Shown here in pieces: positions 35,041-43,173 of a stretch of 52,552 nucleotides of DNA. A model generated the notes under the pieces. That model was not told the DNA's origin and made no database searches. It was given only the letters and a program-made list of their open reading frames with translations. Numbering within the stretch: position 1 is the first letter of the stretch; each line of letters starts with the position of its first letter. The stretch spans positions 1-52,552 of the forward strand of contig JACTMI010000037.1 of NCBI GenBank assembly GCA_014584695.1. The letters run 5' to 3'. The position numbers and the translations under genes were made by a program. Source of the stretch: Acidobacteriota bacterium (GTDB lineage Bacteria; Acidobacteriota; Thermoanaerobaculia; Multivoradales; JAGPDF01).

Positions 35041-35496
35041 TCAGTGGGGGTGCCCCACGTCGCGGTGACAGGTGAGACAGTCGAGTTGGCCGGCGTGGGC
35101 GGAGGGGAGGCGGTCGATCGCCTCCACGATCTCGGCGTGGCACTTGCGGCAGGCCGACTGGGTGACGGTGCGATTCCGGGAAGTGATCTGGATCGGCTCG
35201 GGGAAACGGCCGGTGGTGAAAGCCCAGGAGTGGTTCCAGCCGTTGAGCGCCTTGGTCGCGTACTTGGGAACCAGACCCGGCGGGGTGTGGCAGTCGTTGC
35301 AGACCGCCACCGCGCGGTGGCTCGACTTGGTCCAGCCGGCGAACTGCTCCTCCATGACGTGGCAGTTGGCGCAGGCGCCGGGGTCGTCCGTCATGTAGGA
35401 GGCGCCTTTGGCGTAGGCGAAGGTGTAGATCGCGACGCCCGCGGCCAAGCCGGCGAGCGCGGCGGCGATCCAAGCGCGGTCGAACCGTCGGCTCAT
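35041..35496 (-). CDS. nrfH: NrfH tetraheme quinol dehydrogenase of nitrite reductase
   Basis: 151 aa. One membrane helix (residues about 8-28), then four CXXCH hemes at Cys42, Cys66, Cys116 and Cys140. CANCHVM gives the Met48 typical of heme 1 in NrfH. The protein oxidises menaquinol and passes electrons to NrfA, encoded just downstream; the pair is one transcription unit. ATG 35496 has TAGGAT 8 nt upstream and only a weak AGGA. Upstream lies the twin repeat 35517-35708. Confidence 0.93.
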   Translation of the reverse strand: MSRRFDRAWIAAALAGLAAGVAIYTFAYAKGASYMTDDPGACANCHVMEEQFAGWTKSSHRAVAVCNDCHTPPGLVPKYATKALNGWNHSWAFTTGRFPEPIQITSRNRTVTQSACRKCHAEIVEAIDRLPSAHAGQLDCLTCHRDVGHPH

Positions 35497-35504
35497 CGCT
35501 CGGG

Positions 35505-35510
35505 ATCCTA
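35505..35510 (-). promoter_or_regulatory. TANNNT -10 element 8 nt before nrfH
   Basis: Minus-strand TAGGAT lies 8 nt before ATG 35496. It directly follows (in transcription order) the twin hairpin repeats, so those repeats could influence nrfHA transcription. Confidence 0.4.
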
Positions 35511-35516
35511 TCTGGT

Positions 35517-35603
35517 GGGGAGGGCACGCGCCCTCCCCTCGGCCAGCGGAGTGAATCCGCTGGCCTCACCCCTCCGCGGTCGCTCGCCTGGCGGCTCGCT
35601 CCG
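35517..35603. repeat. 87-bp hairpin repeat, copy 1
   Basis: Structured intergenic repeat. It contains a perfect 9-bp stem with ACGC loop (GGGGAGGGC at 35517-35525, partner 35530-35538) and a perfect 10-bp stem with GTGAA loop (GGCCAGCGGA at 35541-35550, partner 35556-35565), then a 38-bp conserved tail. Copy 2 starts 105 bp further on. Confidence 0.8.
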
Positions 35604-35621
35604 CTGGTCTCAGTCTCACAA

Positions 35622-35708
35622 GGGGAGGGCACGCGCCCTCCCCTCGGGCACCGGAGTGAATCCGGCGCCCTCACCCCTCCGCGGTCGCTCGCCTGGCGGC
35701 TCGCTCCG
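35622..35708. repeat. 87-bp hairpin repeat, copy 2
   Basis: Same length as copy 1, with 82 of 87 bases identical. All five differences fall in the two arms of the second hairpin (35646-35655 with 35661-35670). Two pairs change compensatorily, and the fifth change yields a G-U wobble if the minus strand is transcribed. The remaining 267-bp gap (35497-35763) holds no gene I can support. Confidence 0.8.
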
Positions 35709-35763
35709 GGATTTTGGCGACGGGGGGATTGGGGCTTGGTGCGGGATCTCGAGGGTCGGGAGC

Positions 35764-36825
35764 TCAGCGTGGGGCGGCTTTTGCGTGCACGCGCTCGAGC
35801 AGCGCGAGGAAGCGGGCTTCGCTGCGGAGCGAGGCGAGGTCGGGATCGGAGGCCATCTGTTCCGGCCGAGCAAGGCCTTCCGCGACCGCTTGCTCGAGCG
35901 AGGTGAGGGCCTCGCCGCGCATGCCCGCTCGCGCCTGGGCGCAGGCCAGGTTGTAGCGCAGGTAGGGGTCGCCCGGTCGCGCTTCGGCCGCCAGGGCGAG
36001 GGCGACCACCGCCTTGGGAAAATCGCCGGCGGCGAACAGCTCCCGCATCTGGTAGAAGCCGAGCTGGGCCGCGACCGAAGCGAGCACCCGCTGCGCGGCG
36101 CGCCCGCGCTCGCCCGATTCTCGCGCCTGTCCGAGCAGCCCGTCGAGGCCGAGCGCCGCGCGCAGCTTGCCGACCGGCGCGACCGGCTCGGTTTCGGCGA
36201 GCAGAGCGAGGGTCTCGGCGATCCGGCGGCGCCCTTGCTCCTCGTAGCGGGCGACCCACTTCCGCTCTTTGAGCGCGGCGCGGGCCGGCGCGCCGCGGAG
36301 CAGCTCGGCGCCGCGCTCGCCGGCGGCCGCGACCTCGCGCAATCCGGCGTAGGTGGCGGCGACGGCCGAAAAGCGGCGCGCCGCGCCGAGCGGATCGCCC
36401 GCCGCGAGGTCGGCCTCGGCGGCGGCGAGGTCGGCGGCGAGGGCGGCGTCGATCACCCGCTCGTCGCGCGGGCGGCGGCCGTCGCGCATCGCCAGCACTT
36501 CGAGCCAGGTGACGGCCCGCCGGGCTTCGTCGGACGAGAACCAGGCGTGGGGCCCCTCGAAGGGCTCGAAGCGATGCGCCACACCGGACGCCGCCGCGGC
36601 GGCCTCGAGCTCGAGCGAGGGCAGGAAGTTGAAGTCGACGGTGCCGGCGGCGATCCAGGCGGCGCAGCGCAGCGGTGCCTTCTCGAAGCCGTCCGGCGGC
36701 CGGCCGCCGACCGGAACGATGCCGGCGAGCTGGTCGCCGCGCTGGCCGATCAACCAGGAGAGGATCGCGCCGCCCGAGAACCCGCTGGCGTAGACGCGCC
36801 GCGGATCGATCGGCAGCCGGCGCAT
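35764..36825 (-). CDS. Esterase/PHB depolymerase-like gene, 3' part (after frameshift)
   Basis: 353 aa frame starting at ATG 36825. It begins MRRLPIDPRRVYASGFSGGA, where GFSGG is the nucleophile elbow of alpha/beta hydrolases of the PHB-depolymerase/feruloyl esterase type. GPHAWFSSDE probably supplies the catalytic His. From residue about 130 on it is helical and TPR-like (PGDPYLRYNLACAQARAG). The N-terminal strand half is in the preceding frame; deleting one copy of the 35-bp duplication at 36812-36881 joins both frames into a 480-aa protein. The ATG overlaps the upstream stop as TGATG, so restart translation could yield a two-chain product; otherwise this is a pseudogene or assembly error. 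Confidence 0.75.
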   Translation of the reverse strand: MRRLPIDPRRVYASGFSGGAILSWLIGQRGDQLAGIVPVGGRPPDGFEKAPLRCAAWIAAGTVDFNFLPSLELEAAAAASGVAHRFEPFEGPHAWFSSDEARRAVTWLEVLAMRDGRRPRDERVIDAALAADLAAAEADLAAGDPLGAARRFSAVAATYAGLREVAAAGERGAELLRGAPARAALKERKWVARYEEQGRRRIAETLALLAETEPVAPVGKLRAALGLDGLLGQARESGERGRAAQRVLASVAAQLGFYQMRELFAAGDFPKAVVALALAAEARPGDPYLRYNLACAQARAGMRGEALTSLEQAVAEGLARPEQMASDPDLASLRSEARFLALLERVHAKAAPR

Positions 36826-36881
36826 CAGGTCGGGCCAGATGGCGTTGGCAGCCGGCGCATCAGGTCGGGCCAGATGGCGTT
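36812..36881. repeat. Perfect 35-bp tandem duplication inside the esterase gene
   Basis: The unit at 36812-36846, beginning GGCAGCCGGCGCATCAGG, is repeated without change at 36847-36881. Because 35 is not a multiple of three, the second copy shifts the frame and creates the TGA that ends the 5' part. Confidence 0.97.
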
Positions 36882-37241
36882 GACCGCGCGTACGTTGGGC
36901 TCGAAAGGGCCGTCGCTGCGGGTGTTGTTCGAGCTGGCGACGACCCAGCCGTGCTCGCGCGCGGCGGGCACGAAGATGTCGGCCGCGAAGCGCCCGCGCG
37001 AGCGCGGGTCGAAGACCAGCAGCAGCGGCCAGGTTCGCTCGGGGGTGAAGCCGGGAGGCAGGTAGAGATCGAACGTCTGGCTCGGATCGGAGGTCGCCGG
37101 CAGACCCGAGTGAATGGCATCCGGCGCCAGGCGAGCCAGCTCGGCGAGGGGCAGGGGGGAGTCCGCCGCCGCGGCTTCCTCGCCGCGGACGCCGGCGAGC
37201 GCGATCCAGGCTCCGAGCAGGAAGATGGTGAGGGTCCGCAC
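36825..37241 (-). CDS. Esterase/PHB depolymerase-like gene, 5' part (before frameshift)
   Basis: 138 aa frame from GTG 37241 with GGAG upstream and TAGGAT at 37260-37265 as likely -10. A signal peptide (MRTLTIFLLGAWIALAGVRG) is followed by the first half of an alpha/beta hydrolase (FDLYLPPGFTPERTWPLLLVFDPRSRG, read about residues 57-83; oxyanion region near LVFDPR). Sense coding stops after NAIWPDLMRRLP; the last residues TPSGPT are read out of frame from the duplicated copy. It continues into the 35764-36825 frame when one copy is removed. Exported hydrolase; substrate unknown. Confidence 0.75.
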   Translation of the reverse strand: MRTLTIFLLGAWIALAGVRGEEAAAADSPLPLAELARLAPDAIHSGLPATSDPSQTFDLYLPPGFTPERTWPLLLVFDPRSRGRFAADIFVPAAREHGWVVASSNNTRSDGPFEPNVRAVNAIWPDLMRRLPTPSGPT

Positions 37242-37302
37242 GGGCGCGCTCCGGGCACCATCCTAGCGATCCGGAGCGCGCCGTGGGGAAGCGTCGCTCG
37301 GA

Positions 37303-37340
37303 GCGGCCGGACCGTCCCTGGCGCGGGACGATCCGGCCGC
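37303..37340. terminator. GC-rich hairpin between secreted protein and esterase genes
   Basis: A 16-bp stem with one mismatch (left arm GCGGCCGGACCGTCCC, 37303-37318; right arm 37325-37340) and a 6-nt loop lies after the stop of the 37375-38502 gene. There is no T-tract, so it may act as a factor-dependent terminator or mRNA stabiliser. Confidence 0.45.
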
Positions 37341-37374
37341 CACGGCAAGCGGAATCTCGGTCGCGGCGCCGGGA

Positions 37375-38502
37375 TCAGTCGGCGCCGCAGGTGGCGAAGG
37401 CGTCGGCGTCGGTGATCGCCGGCGCCGGGGGTCCCTGCTCCTTCTCGTAGACCACCACCTCGCCGGTCGCGGTGTCGGTGACGGAGATCGCGTAGGCGAC
37501 GTCGGTGGCGGCGGCGCCGTAGACCCAGAAGCGGTCGTTGAGGCCGCACGCGTCGAGGACCTTGATCAGGACTTCGCGGTTGGCCTCGGCGAAGAACGAC
37601 AGCGTGCCCGAGTCCGGCGTCAGCGCGAACGCCTTGGCCTTGCCGGTGCCGGCCTGGACCGCGGAGAAGGTCGCCTCGACGCGAAAGCGCGAGTTGGCCA
37701 GGCAGATCGCGGTTGGGGTCTCGATGCAGCCGGCGCCCTCGGCGGCCAGCGGCTCGCCGTAGAGCAGATCGTCGACCGCCACGGCGTCCTTGCCGCCCGG
37801 CTCGCCGCCCAGGTCGAGCGCGTGGTTGCCGGCGGCGATCCGCACGCGGCCGATCTTGGGCGCGCCGGCGAACGAGACGCCGAGAAACGAGAAGGTGCCG
37901 TCGCCGGCCGCCCACGGCACGTCGAAGCGGCCGAGCGAGACACCGTCGACGTCGAAGTACTCCATCCAGCTCGCGCCGGCGAGGTCGACGTCGGTGAAGG
38001 CGGCGCCGAAGCCCGTGACGACCGCCGGCTGGTTGGTACCGGGAACGAAGAAGACGACGTCGTAGACCGGGCTGCCGAGCGAGGCGAAGAGGCGCTCGGC
38101 GGAGAAGGCCGCGAACCGTCCCGCGTGAGCGGGGTCGAAGTTGCCGAAGCGGACGGCGGTGCCGGTCGGGTTGCCGACCTTGGCGCTCATCGCGAAACCG
38201 GTGCCCGGCGTCGTGAAGACGACGCCGCGGGCCTGGAACTGGTCGGCCGGCATCAGGTTGGGCAGCGAGACGGCGTCGCCGGCGCCGTCCCAATTGATCT
38301 CGCGGCGCAGGCCGCCGAAGGAGCCACCGGCCCCGGCGGTGTTGCCGCCGCCCAGGTCGAGGCGGAACTGGTCGCGCGCGGCTTGGGCGGTGGCGAAGGA
38401 GCCCGCGGCGGAGCGCACCGTCTGCGGCGAGGCCGGCGCGGCGAGTGAGAGGCTGGCCGCGAGGGCGAGCAGGCAGGTCGAAGCGAAGCGAAGCGACGTC
38501 AT
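37375..38502 (-). CDS. Secreted protein with C-terminal Cys-rich domain common in Acidobacteriota
   Basis: 375 aa. A signal peptide ends near APASPQ. Residues about 30-255 are a Gly/Phe-rich beta region (WMEYFDVDGVSLGRFDVPW, VRIAAGNHALDLGG) like lectin-type or PEP-associated sandwich domains. Residues about 262-375 (from CLANSRFRVEATF through VLDACGLNDRFWVYGA to TDADAFATCG) match, in my recollection, a repeated domain at the C-termini of many exported proteins of Thermoanaerobaculia-like genomes. Function unknown, probably extracellular binding. ATG 38502 has GGAG 11 nt upstream. The 131 bp before it hold only a GC-rich 7-bp hairpin near 38525-38543. Confidence 0.75.
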   Translation of the reverse strand: MTSLRFASTCLLALAASLSLAAPASPQTVRSAAGSFATAQAARDQFRLDLGGGNTAGAGGSFGGLRREINWDGAGDAVSLPNLMPADQFQARGVVFTTPGTGFAMSAKVGNPTGTAVRFGNFDPAHAGRFAAFSAERLFASLGSPVYDVVFFVPGTNQPAVVTGFGAAFTDVDLAGASWMEYFDVDGVSLGRFDVPWAAGDGTFSFLGVSFAGAPKIGRVRIAAGNHALDLGGEPGGKDAVAVDDLLYGEPLAAEGAGCIETPTAICLANSRFRVEATFSAVQAGTGKAKAFALTPDSGTLSFFAEANREVLIKVLDACGLNDRFWVYGAAATDVAYAISVTDTATGEVVVYEKEQGPPAPAITDADAFATCGAD

Positions 38503-38633
38503 GGGTGGTTTCTCCGGTGGTTCCGGCGCGCACCGCGCGCGCCGTGTTGCCGGAGAGATGCTGGCGCGCGGCGGTGGCCGGCGCGACCGCCCGGAGTCGG
38601 CCGTCGCTCCCGACCTTGGTCAGGGGGGCGGAT

Positions 38634-41600
38634 TCAACGGAAGTCATGGCTCGGCGTCGCGGCGAGCTGCGGCAGCGGCCAGAAGCGCTCCGCCCGCAGC
38701 GACACCGAACCGTCCCGCGCCTCGACCGTCCCCTCGACGATCAAGCCGGCGTGGCCGACGAGGGTCGCCCGCTCGGCCCGGAGCAGCGCCGGCGAGACGA
38801 TCGCCTGCGCCATGCCGGTCTCGTCCTCGACGGTCAGGAAGAGCGCCCCCTTCGCGGTGCCCGGCCGCTGGCGGACGATCACCGCCCCCGCGATCCGCGC
38901 GCGCGTGCCCCGCGCGAGCCGCGGCAGCTCCGCCGTCGGAATCACCCCCAGCCGATCGAGCTCCGCGCGCGCGTAGGCGACCGGATGCGGTCCCACGGTC
39001 AAGCCGGTGCCGGCGAAGTCGGCCCTGGTCTCCTCGGCACGCGACATCTCGCGCAGCGGACTCTGCCTGGACGCCGAAGCGCCCGGCCGGGTCGACTCGG
39101 ACGCTTCACTGAACAGCTCCCCGAGCGGGCGAGCGGCGAGCGATGCCTGCCAGAGCGCCGTTCGCCGCGAGAGTCCGAACGACCCGAGCGCCCCGACCTC
39201 GGCCAACCGCTCGAGCTCGGCGCCGCTCGCGCCGCCGCGCCGCTTCAAGTCGTCGACATCCGCGAACGGCTCGAGCGCGGCCGCGGCGGCGATCCGCTCG
39301 CCGACGGCCCGGCGCAGCCCGGCGACGTAGCGCAGGCCGATCCGGCAAGCGCCGGCTTCCCATCCGCAGCGCCAGCCGGAGTGCTGGACGTCGATCGGCA
39401 GCACGGAGACGCCGTGGCGCTGCGCGTCCTTGACCAGCGTCGCCGGGTGGTAGAAGCCCATCGGCCAGGCGTTCAGCAGCGAGATCAGGAACGCCGCCGG
39501 GTGGTAGCGCTTGAGATAGGCGCTGGCGTAGGCGATGAGCGCGAAGCTCGCGGCGTGCGACTCGGGGAAGCCGTAGAGCGCGAACGAAGTGATCGACTGG
39601 ACGATCTTGTCCTGCGTCTCGCCGGTGATGCCGCGCTCGGCCATGCCGGCGCGCAGCCGCTGCTCGATCGCCGCCATCCGCTCGACCGAGCGCTTGAAGC
39701 CCATGGCGCGGCGCAGCTCCTCGGCCTCGCCGCCGGAGAAGCCCGAGACCGCCATCGCCATGCGCAGCAGCTGCTCCTGGAAGATCGGCACCCCGAGCGT
39801 GCGCGCGAGGATCGGCTCCAGGCAGGGGTGGAAGTAGGTCACCACCTCGCGGCCCAACCGGCGCTCGAAGAAGGGATGAACCATGCCGCCGGTGATCGGC
39901 CCGGGGCGGATGATCGCGACCTGGATCACCAGGTCGTAGAAGCGCTCGGGGGCGTTGCGCGGCAGCGAGGCCATCTGCGCGCGGCTCTCGACCTGGAAGA
40001 CGCCGACCGTGTCGGCGGCGCGCAGCATGGCGTAGACGCCGGGGTCGTCGGCGGGCAGGTGGGCGAGGTCGAGGTGGACGCGCTCGCGCTCGCGCACGAT
40101 CGGGATCGCCTCCTCGAGCGCGTTGAGCATCCCGAGCCCGAGCAGGTCGACCTTGATGATCCCCAGGTCGGCGCAGTCGTCCTTGTCCCACTGCACGACC
40201 ACGCGCCCCGGCATCGCGGCCGGCTCGAGCGGCACCACGTCGTCGAGCCGCCCGGCGGCGAGCACCATGCCGCCGGAGTGCTGGCCGAGGTGGCGCGGCA
40301 GGTTCTGCAGCCGCCGGAAGTAGCGGGCGAACTGGGCGTTACGCCCCGCGGCCGGGTCGAACCCCGCTGCGGCCAGCTCGCGGCCGAGGTCGCGGGGATC
40401 GCCGCGCTGGAGGTCGTAACGGAACGAGCCGAGCGCCTTGGCCAGGCGATCGACCTGCTCTTCGGAGTAGCCGAGCGCCTTGGCCACCTCGCGCGCCGCC
40501 GAGCGGTCGCGGTAGGTGATGACGTTGGCGGTCATCGCCGCCCCGGCCGCGCCGCCGTCGCCACCACCGCCGCCGCCGTAGCGCCGGTAGACGTGCTGGA
40601 TGACCTTCTCGCGCTGGTCACCAGAGGGCAGATCGAGATCGATGTCCGGCCACTCGCCGCGCTCCTCGGAGAGGAAGCGCTCGAACAGCAGGTCCATCTT
40701 GACCGGGTCGACGGCGGTGATGCCGAGCGCGTAGCAGACCGCGCTGTTGGCGGCCGAGCCGCGCCCCTGGCAGAGGATCCGCTCGCGGCGGCAGAAGTCG
40801 ACCAGGTCGTGAACGATCAGGAAGTAGCCGGCGAGCTCGAGTTTCTCGATCAGCGCCAGCTCGCGCTCGATCTGCGCCTGAGCCTTGGCCGTGAGCGGCC
40901 GAAAGCGGGCGCGGGCGCCGTTCCAGGCCAGCTTGCGCAGCCACGAGGCGGGGCTCTCGCCGGCCGGGAGCGGCGCGTCGGGGAAGCGATAGCCGAGATC
41001 GTCGAGGGTGAACTCGAGCCGCCCCGCGAGCTCGGCGGCGTGGACGAGGGCGCGCGGGCGGTCACGGAAGAGCCGGGCCATCTCGGCGGCGCTCTTGAGG
41101 TGCCGTTCGCGGTGGGGCTCGAGCCGGGTGCCGGCGGCGTCGAGCGTCACGTGGTGGGCGATGGCGGTGACGATGTCGTGGAGCGGCTTGTCCTCGGCGC
41201 GCGCGTAGCGGCAGCCGTTGGTGGCGACGAGCGGCAGCCGGAGCCGCTCGGCGAGCTCGATCGCGGCGCGGTTGCGTCGCTCCTCGCCGCAGTGATGGTG
41301 GCGCTGCAGCTCGACGTGGAGGCGGCCCGGGAAGAGCGCCGCGAGCCGCTCGAGCGTCGCGCGCGCGCCGTCGGCGTCGCCGCGGGCGAGGGCGTGCGCG
41401 AACGGTCCCTCGTCACCGCCGGTCAGCAGATGGAGCCCGTCGGCGTGCTGCTCGAACTGCTCCCAGGTGGCGGCGGGGTCCCCCTTGTCGCGGCCCGACG
41501 CGGCCGCGGTCGCGAGCCGGCAGAGGTTGCGGTAGCCCCGGCGCGACTCGGCGAGCAGCGTCACCCGCCCCCGCCGCCGGTTGCGCGCCATCGCCTCCGC

Positions 41601-41996
41601 CCGCGAGCGGCGGCGCGGCGCGGCGCCGGTCGCGTCGGGCTCGTCTTCACGGAGGGCGATCTCGGCGCCGACCAGGGGCTTGATGCCGGCGGCGCGGGCG
41701 GCCTTCCAGAAGCGGGGGGCGCCGTAGACCCCGGCGCGATCGACCAGCGCCACCGCCGGCAGTCCGAGCTCGGCGGCGCGCGCCACCAGATCCTCGGGCA
41801 GCGAGGCGCCGTCGAGGAAGGAGAAGGCCGACGCGCAGCGCAGCTCCGCGTACGGCGCCCCCTCTGCGCCCCCACCCCCCGCCGCGCCGGCCCGGAAGTG
41901 GCGCTCGCGCAACTTCTCCTTGCGCGCCCCCGGCGACAGGTAGGGCCGCCCCGACCCGAGATCCCGCACGAGCCCCAGTCGCCCTCGGTCCGACAT
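38634..41996 (-). CDS. dnaE2: Error-prone DNA polymerase DnaE2 (ImuC)
   Basis: 1120 aa. N-terminal PHP-like domain with CASAFSFLDGAS and degenerate VALVDRAGVYG, as usual for DnaE2. Polymerase core: GRGSAANSAVCYALGIT, palm motif PDIDLD, GGMVLAAGRLDD, KVDLLGLGMLNAL, a helix-hairpin-helix region and an OB domain (ARIAGAVIVRQRPGTAKG); the DnaE2-style end is SHDFR. It performs mutagenic translesion synthesis together with ImuB. An in-frame Gly/Ala stretch is inserted after HVYRRY (40540-40580 region). ATG 41996 is preferred to GTG 42002 because TATCCT ends 6 nt before the ATG but touches the GTG. Confidence 0.93.
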   Translation of the reverse strand: MSDRGRLGLVRDLGSGRPYLSPGARKEKLRERHFRAGAAGGGGAEGAPYAELRCASAFSFLDGASLPEDLVARAAELGLPAVALVDRAGVYGAPRFWKAARAAGIKPLVGAEIALREDEPDATGAAPRRRSRAEAMARNRRRGRVTLLAESRRGYRNLCRLATAAASGRDKGDPAATWEQFEQHADGLHLLTGGDEGPFAHALARGDADGARATLERLAALFPGRLHVELQRHHHCGEERRNRAAIELAERLRLPLVATNGCRYARAEDKPLHDIVTAIAHHVTLDAAGTRLEPHRERHLKSAAEMARLFRDRPRALVHAAELAGRLEFTLDDLGYRFPDAPLPAGESPASWLRKLAWNGARARFRPLTAKAQAQIERELALIEKLELAGYFLIVHDLVDFCRRERILCQGRGSAANSAVCYALGITAVDPVKMDLLFERFLSEERGEWPDIDLDLPSGDQREKVIQHVYRRYGGGGGGDGGAAGAAMTANVITYRDRSAAREVAKALGYSEEQVDRLAKALGSFRYDLQRGDPRDLGRELAAAGFDPAAGRNAQFARYFRRLQNLPRHLGQHSGGMVLAAGRLDDVVPLEPAAMPGRVVVQWDKDDCADLGIIKVDLLGLGMLNALEEAIPIVRERERVHLDLAHLPADDPGVYAMLRAADTVGVFQVESRAQMASLPRNAPERFYDLVIQVAIIRPGPITGGMVHPFFERRLGREVVTYFHPCLEPILARTLGVPIFQEQLLRMAMAVSGFSGGEAEELRRAMGFKRSVERMAAIEQRLRAGMAERGITGETQDKIVQSITSFALYGFPESHAASFALIAYASAYLKRYHPAAFLISLLNAWPMGFYHPATLVKDAQRHGVSVLPIDVQHSGWRCGWEAGACRIGLRYVAGLRRAVGERIAAAAALEPFADVDDLKRRGGASGAELERLAEVGALGSFGLSRRTALWQASLAARPLGELFSEASESTRPGASASRQSPLREMSRAEETRADFAGTGLTVGPHPVAYARAELDRLGVIPTAELPRLARGTRARIAGAVIVRQRPGTAKGALFLTVEDETGMAQAIVSPALLRAERATLVGHAGLIVEGTVEARDGSVSLRAERFWPLPQLAATPSHDFR

Positions 41997-42002
41997 GGGC
42001 AC

Positions 42003-42025
42003 AGGATAGCGTAATGAAGGCGTAA
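42003..42025 (-). promoter_or_regulatory. dnaE2 promoter with TTACGC direct repeats
   Basis: Minus-strand TATCCT (42003-42008) is a TANNNT -10 lying 6 nt before ATG 41996. Directly upstream are two TTACGC repeats (42009-42014 and 42020-42025), one helical turn (11 bp) apart, filling the promoter spacer. This is a plausible repressor site for a damage-regulated gene; the regulator is unknown. Confidence 0.42.
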
Positions 42026-42048
42026 ATCGTTCGCTTCGAGCTCGCGAA

Positions 42049-43158
42049 TCAGGGCGGCGAGGCGGGTTTCCGCAGCTCGACCGTGGCCATGCCGAAGCGG
42101 CGCCCGGGGGGCGGGTAGACCCTCAGGTAGCGGGCGTCCAGCAAGTGGACGGAGCTCCCCTCGGGGTGCTCTTCGACGCGTGCGAAGGGGAAGCGGGCCC
42201 AGGCCACGAAGCCGCCGACCGATGGGTCGGCGAGGGCGGTGGCCACCCGCGGGTCCGCGACCGCGCTGGCCTTGGGCTCGAGTGTCGCGCCAAGCCTCAG
42301 GCGGGGCGAGGCGAACGCGCGGTGGCTGCCATAGAGGTAGCCGTCGGGAACCTGCACCACGACCTCACGGCCGAACGGGTCGGCGGGGAGCGGACCGACC
42401 ATCAGCGCCTCGACCGGACCGACGCCCCGGCGGACGAGCTCCGCCCGAACGTCCGCGCGCGCCCAGCGGCCGCCGGCGAACATCGCGCCGACGTAGAGCC
42501 CGGCCGCCGCAACCAGCGTCGCGGCCACCCGCGCCGCTCGCCCTCGCAGGTGGGGCCCGGCGCGCCACCGGAGCAGCGCCAGCGCAGCGATCGCCAGTGC
42601 CCAGAGCAGCTTGGCCGGAGCGGGGACGGGGGCGCCCAGCACCGCCGCGCTGGTGGCGGTCGCCAGGAGCGCCCAGCCCAGGGCCGGGAGCGCTCCCGCT
42701 CTGCCGGTCAGCACCAGCGCCGCCGCGAGCAGCAGCCAGAGCCAGGGGTCGACGATGAACAGCGTGTCGCCGTAGGACCACCGCTCCGAGAGCGGCGACA
42801 GCAGCCGCACGCCGTAAGTGTTCGTCAGGTCGAGCAGCGGATGCGACAGGGCGCCGAGGTAGGCGAGCCCGAGCAGGCGGCGGATCGGGGCGACGGGCCG
42901 GAGCTCGCGGGCGCGCAGCTTGCCGATCACGAGCGCGACGGCCACCACCAGCGGCGGCAGGAGCAGCAGCCCGATCGGTCCGTGCGTCGGCCCGCGCCGG
43001 CAGCCGAGCGCGGCGTCCTCGCCGTGGACGTAGGCGAGGACGTCGAGATCCGGGATGTTGGCCGCGGCGATCAGCACGCCGGCCGCGAGCGGTATCCCGC
43101 GACCGAGCCGGGTGCGCGCGAGCGCGGCGCCGGCGAGCGTGTGGGCCAGAGGATCCAT
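42049..43158 (-). CDS. YdjM/DUF457-like membrane-bound metal-dependent hydrolase
   Basis: 369 aa. [41 protein letters not shown] and [21 protein letters not shown] carry the His/Asp set of the YdjM (PF04307) family, predicted membrane hydrolases. About six or seven membrane segments are followed by a soluble C-terminal part (residues about 240-369) with [22 protein letters not shown]. Role unknown. The GNAT gene follows 15 bp upstream in the same direction; ATG 43158 lacks an obvious ribosome site. Confidence 0.85.
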   Translation of the reverse strand: MDPLAHTLAGAALARTRLGRGIPLAAGVLIAAANIPDLDVLAYVHGEDAALGCRRGPTHGPIGLLLLPPLVVAVALVIGKLRARELRPVAPIRRLLGLAYLGALSHPLLDLTNTYGVRLLSPLSERWSYGDTLFIVDPWLWLLLAAALVLTGRAGALPALGWALLATATSAAVLGAPVPAPAKLLWALAIAALALLRWRAGPHLRGRAARVAATLVAAAGLYVGAMFAGGRWARADVRAELVRRGVGPVEALMVGPLPADPFGREVVVQVPDGYLYGSHRAFASPRLRLGATLEPKASAVADPRVATALADPSVGGFVAWARFPFARVEEHPEGSSVHLLDARYLRVYPPPGRRFGMATVELRKPASPP

Positions 43159-43173
43159 GGCGTTCGGGGGAAC

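Noticed and set aside
35030-36259. In-frame upstream extension of NrfA
   Set aside because: It would run over nrfH and the hairpin repeats; ATG 35029 has a proper ribosome site and membrane segment.
38445-42014. Long open frame on the plus strand opposite dnaE2 (over 1,100 codons)
   Set aside because: A by-product of high GC: its translation is rich in Arg, Gly, Glu and Leu without any domain, while the opposite strand encodes a complete DnaE2.
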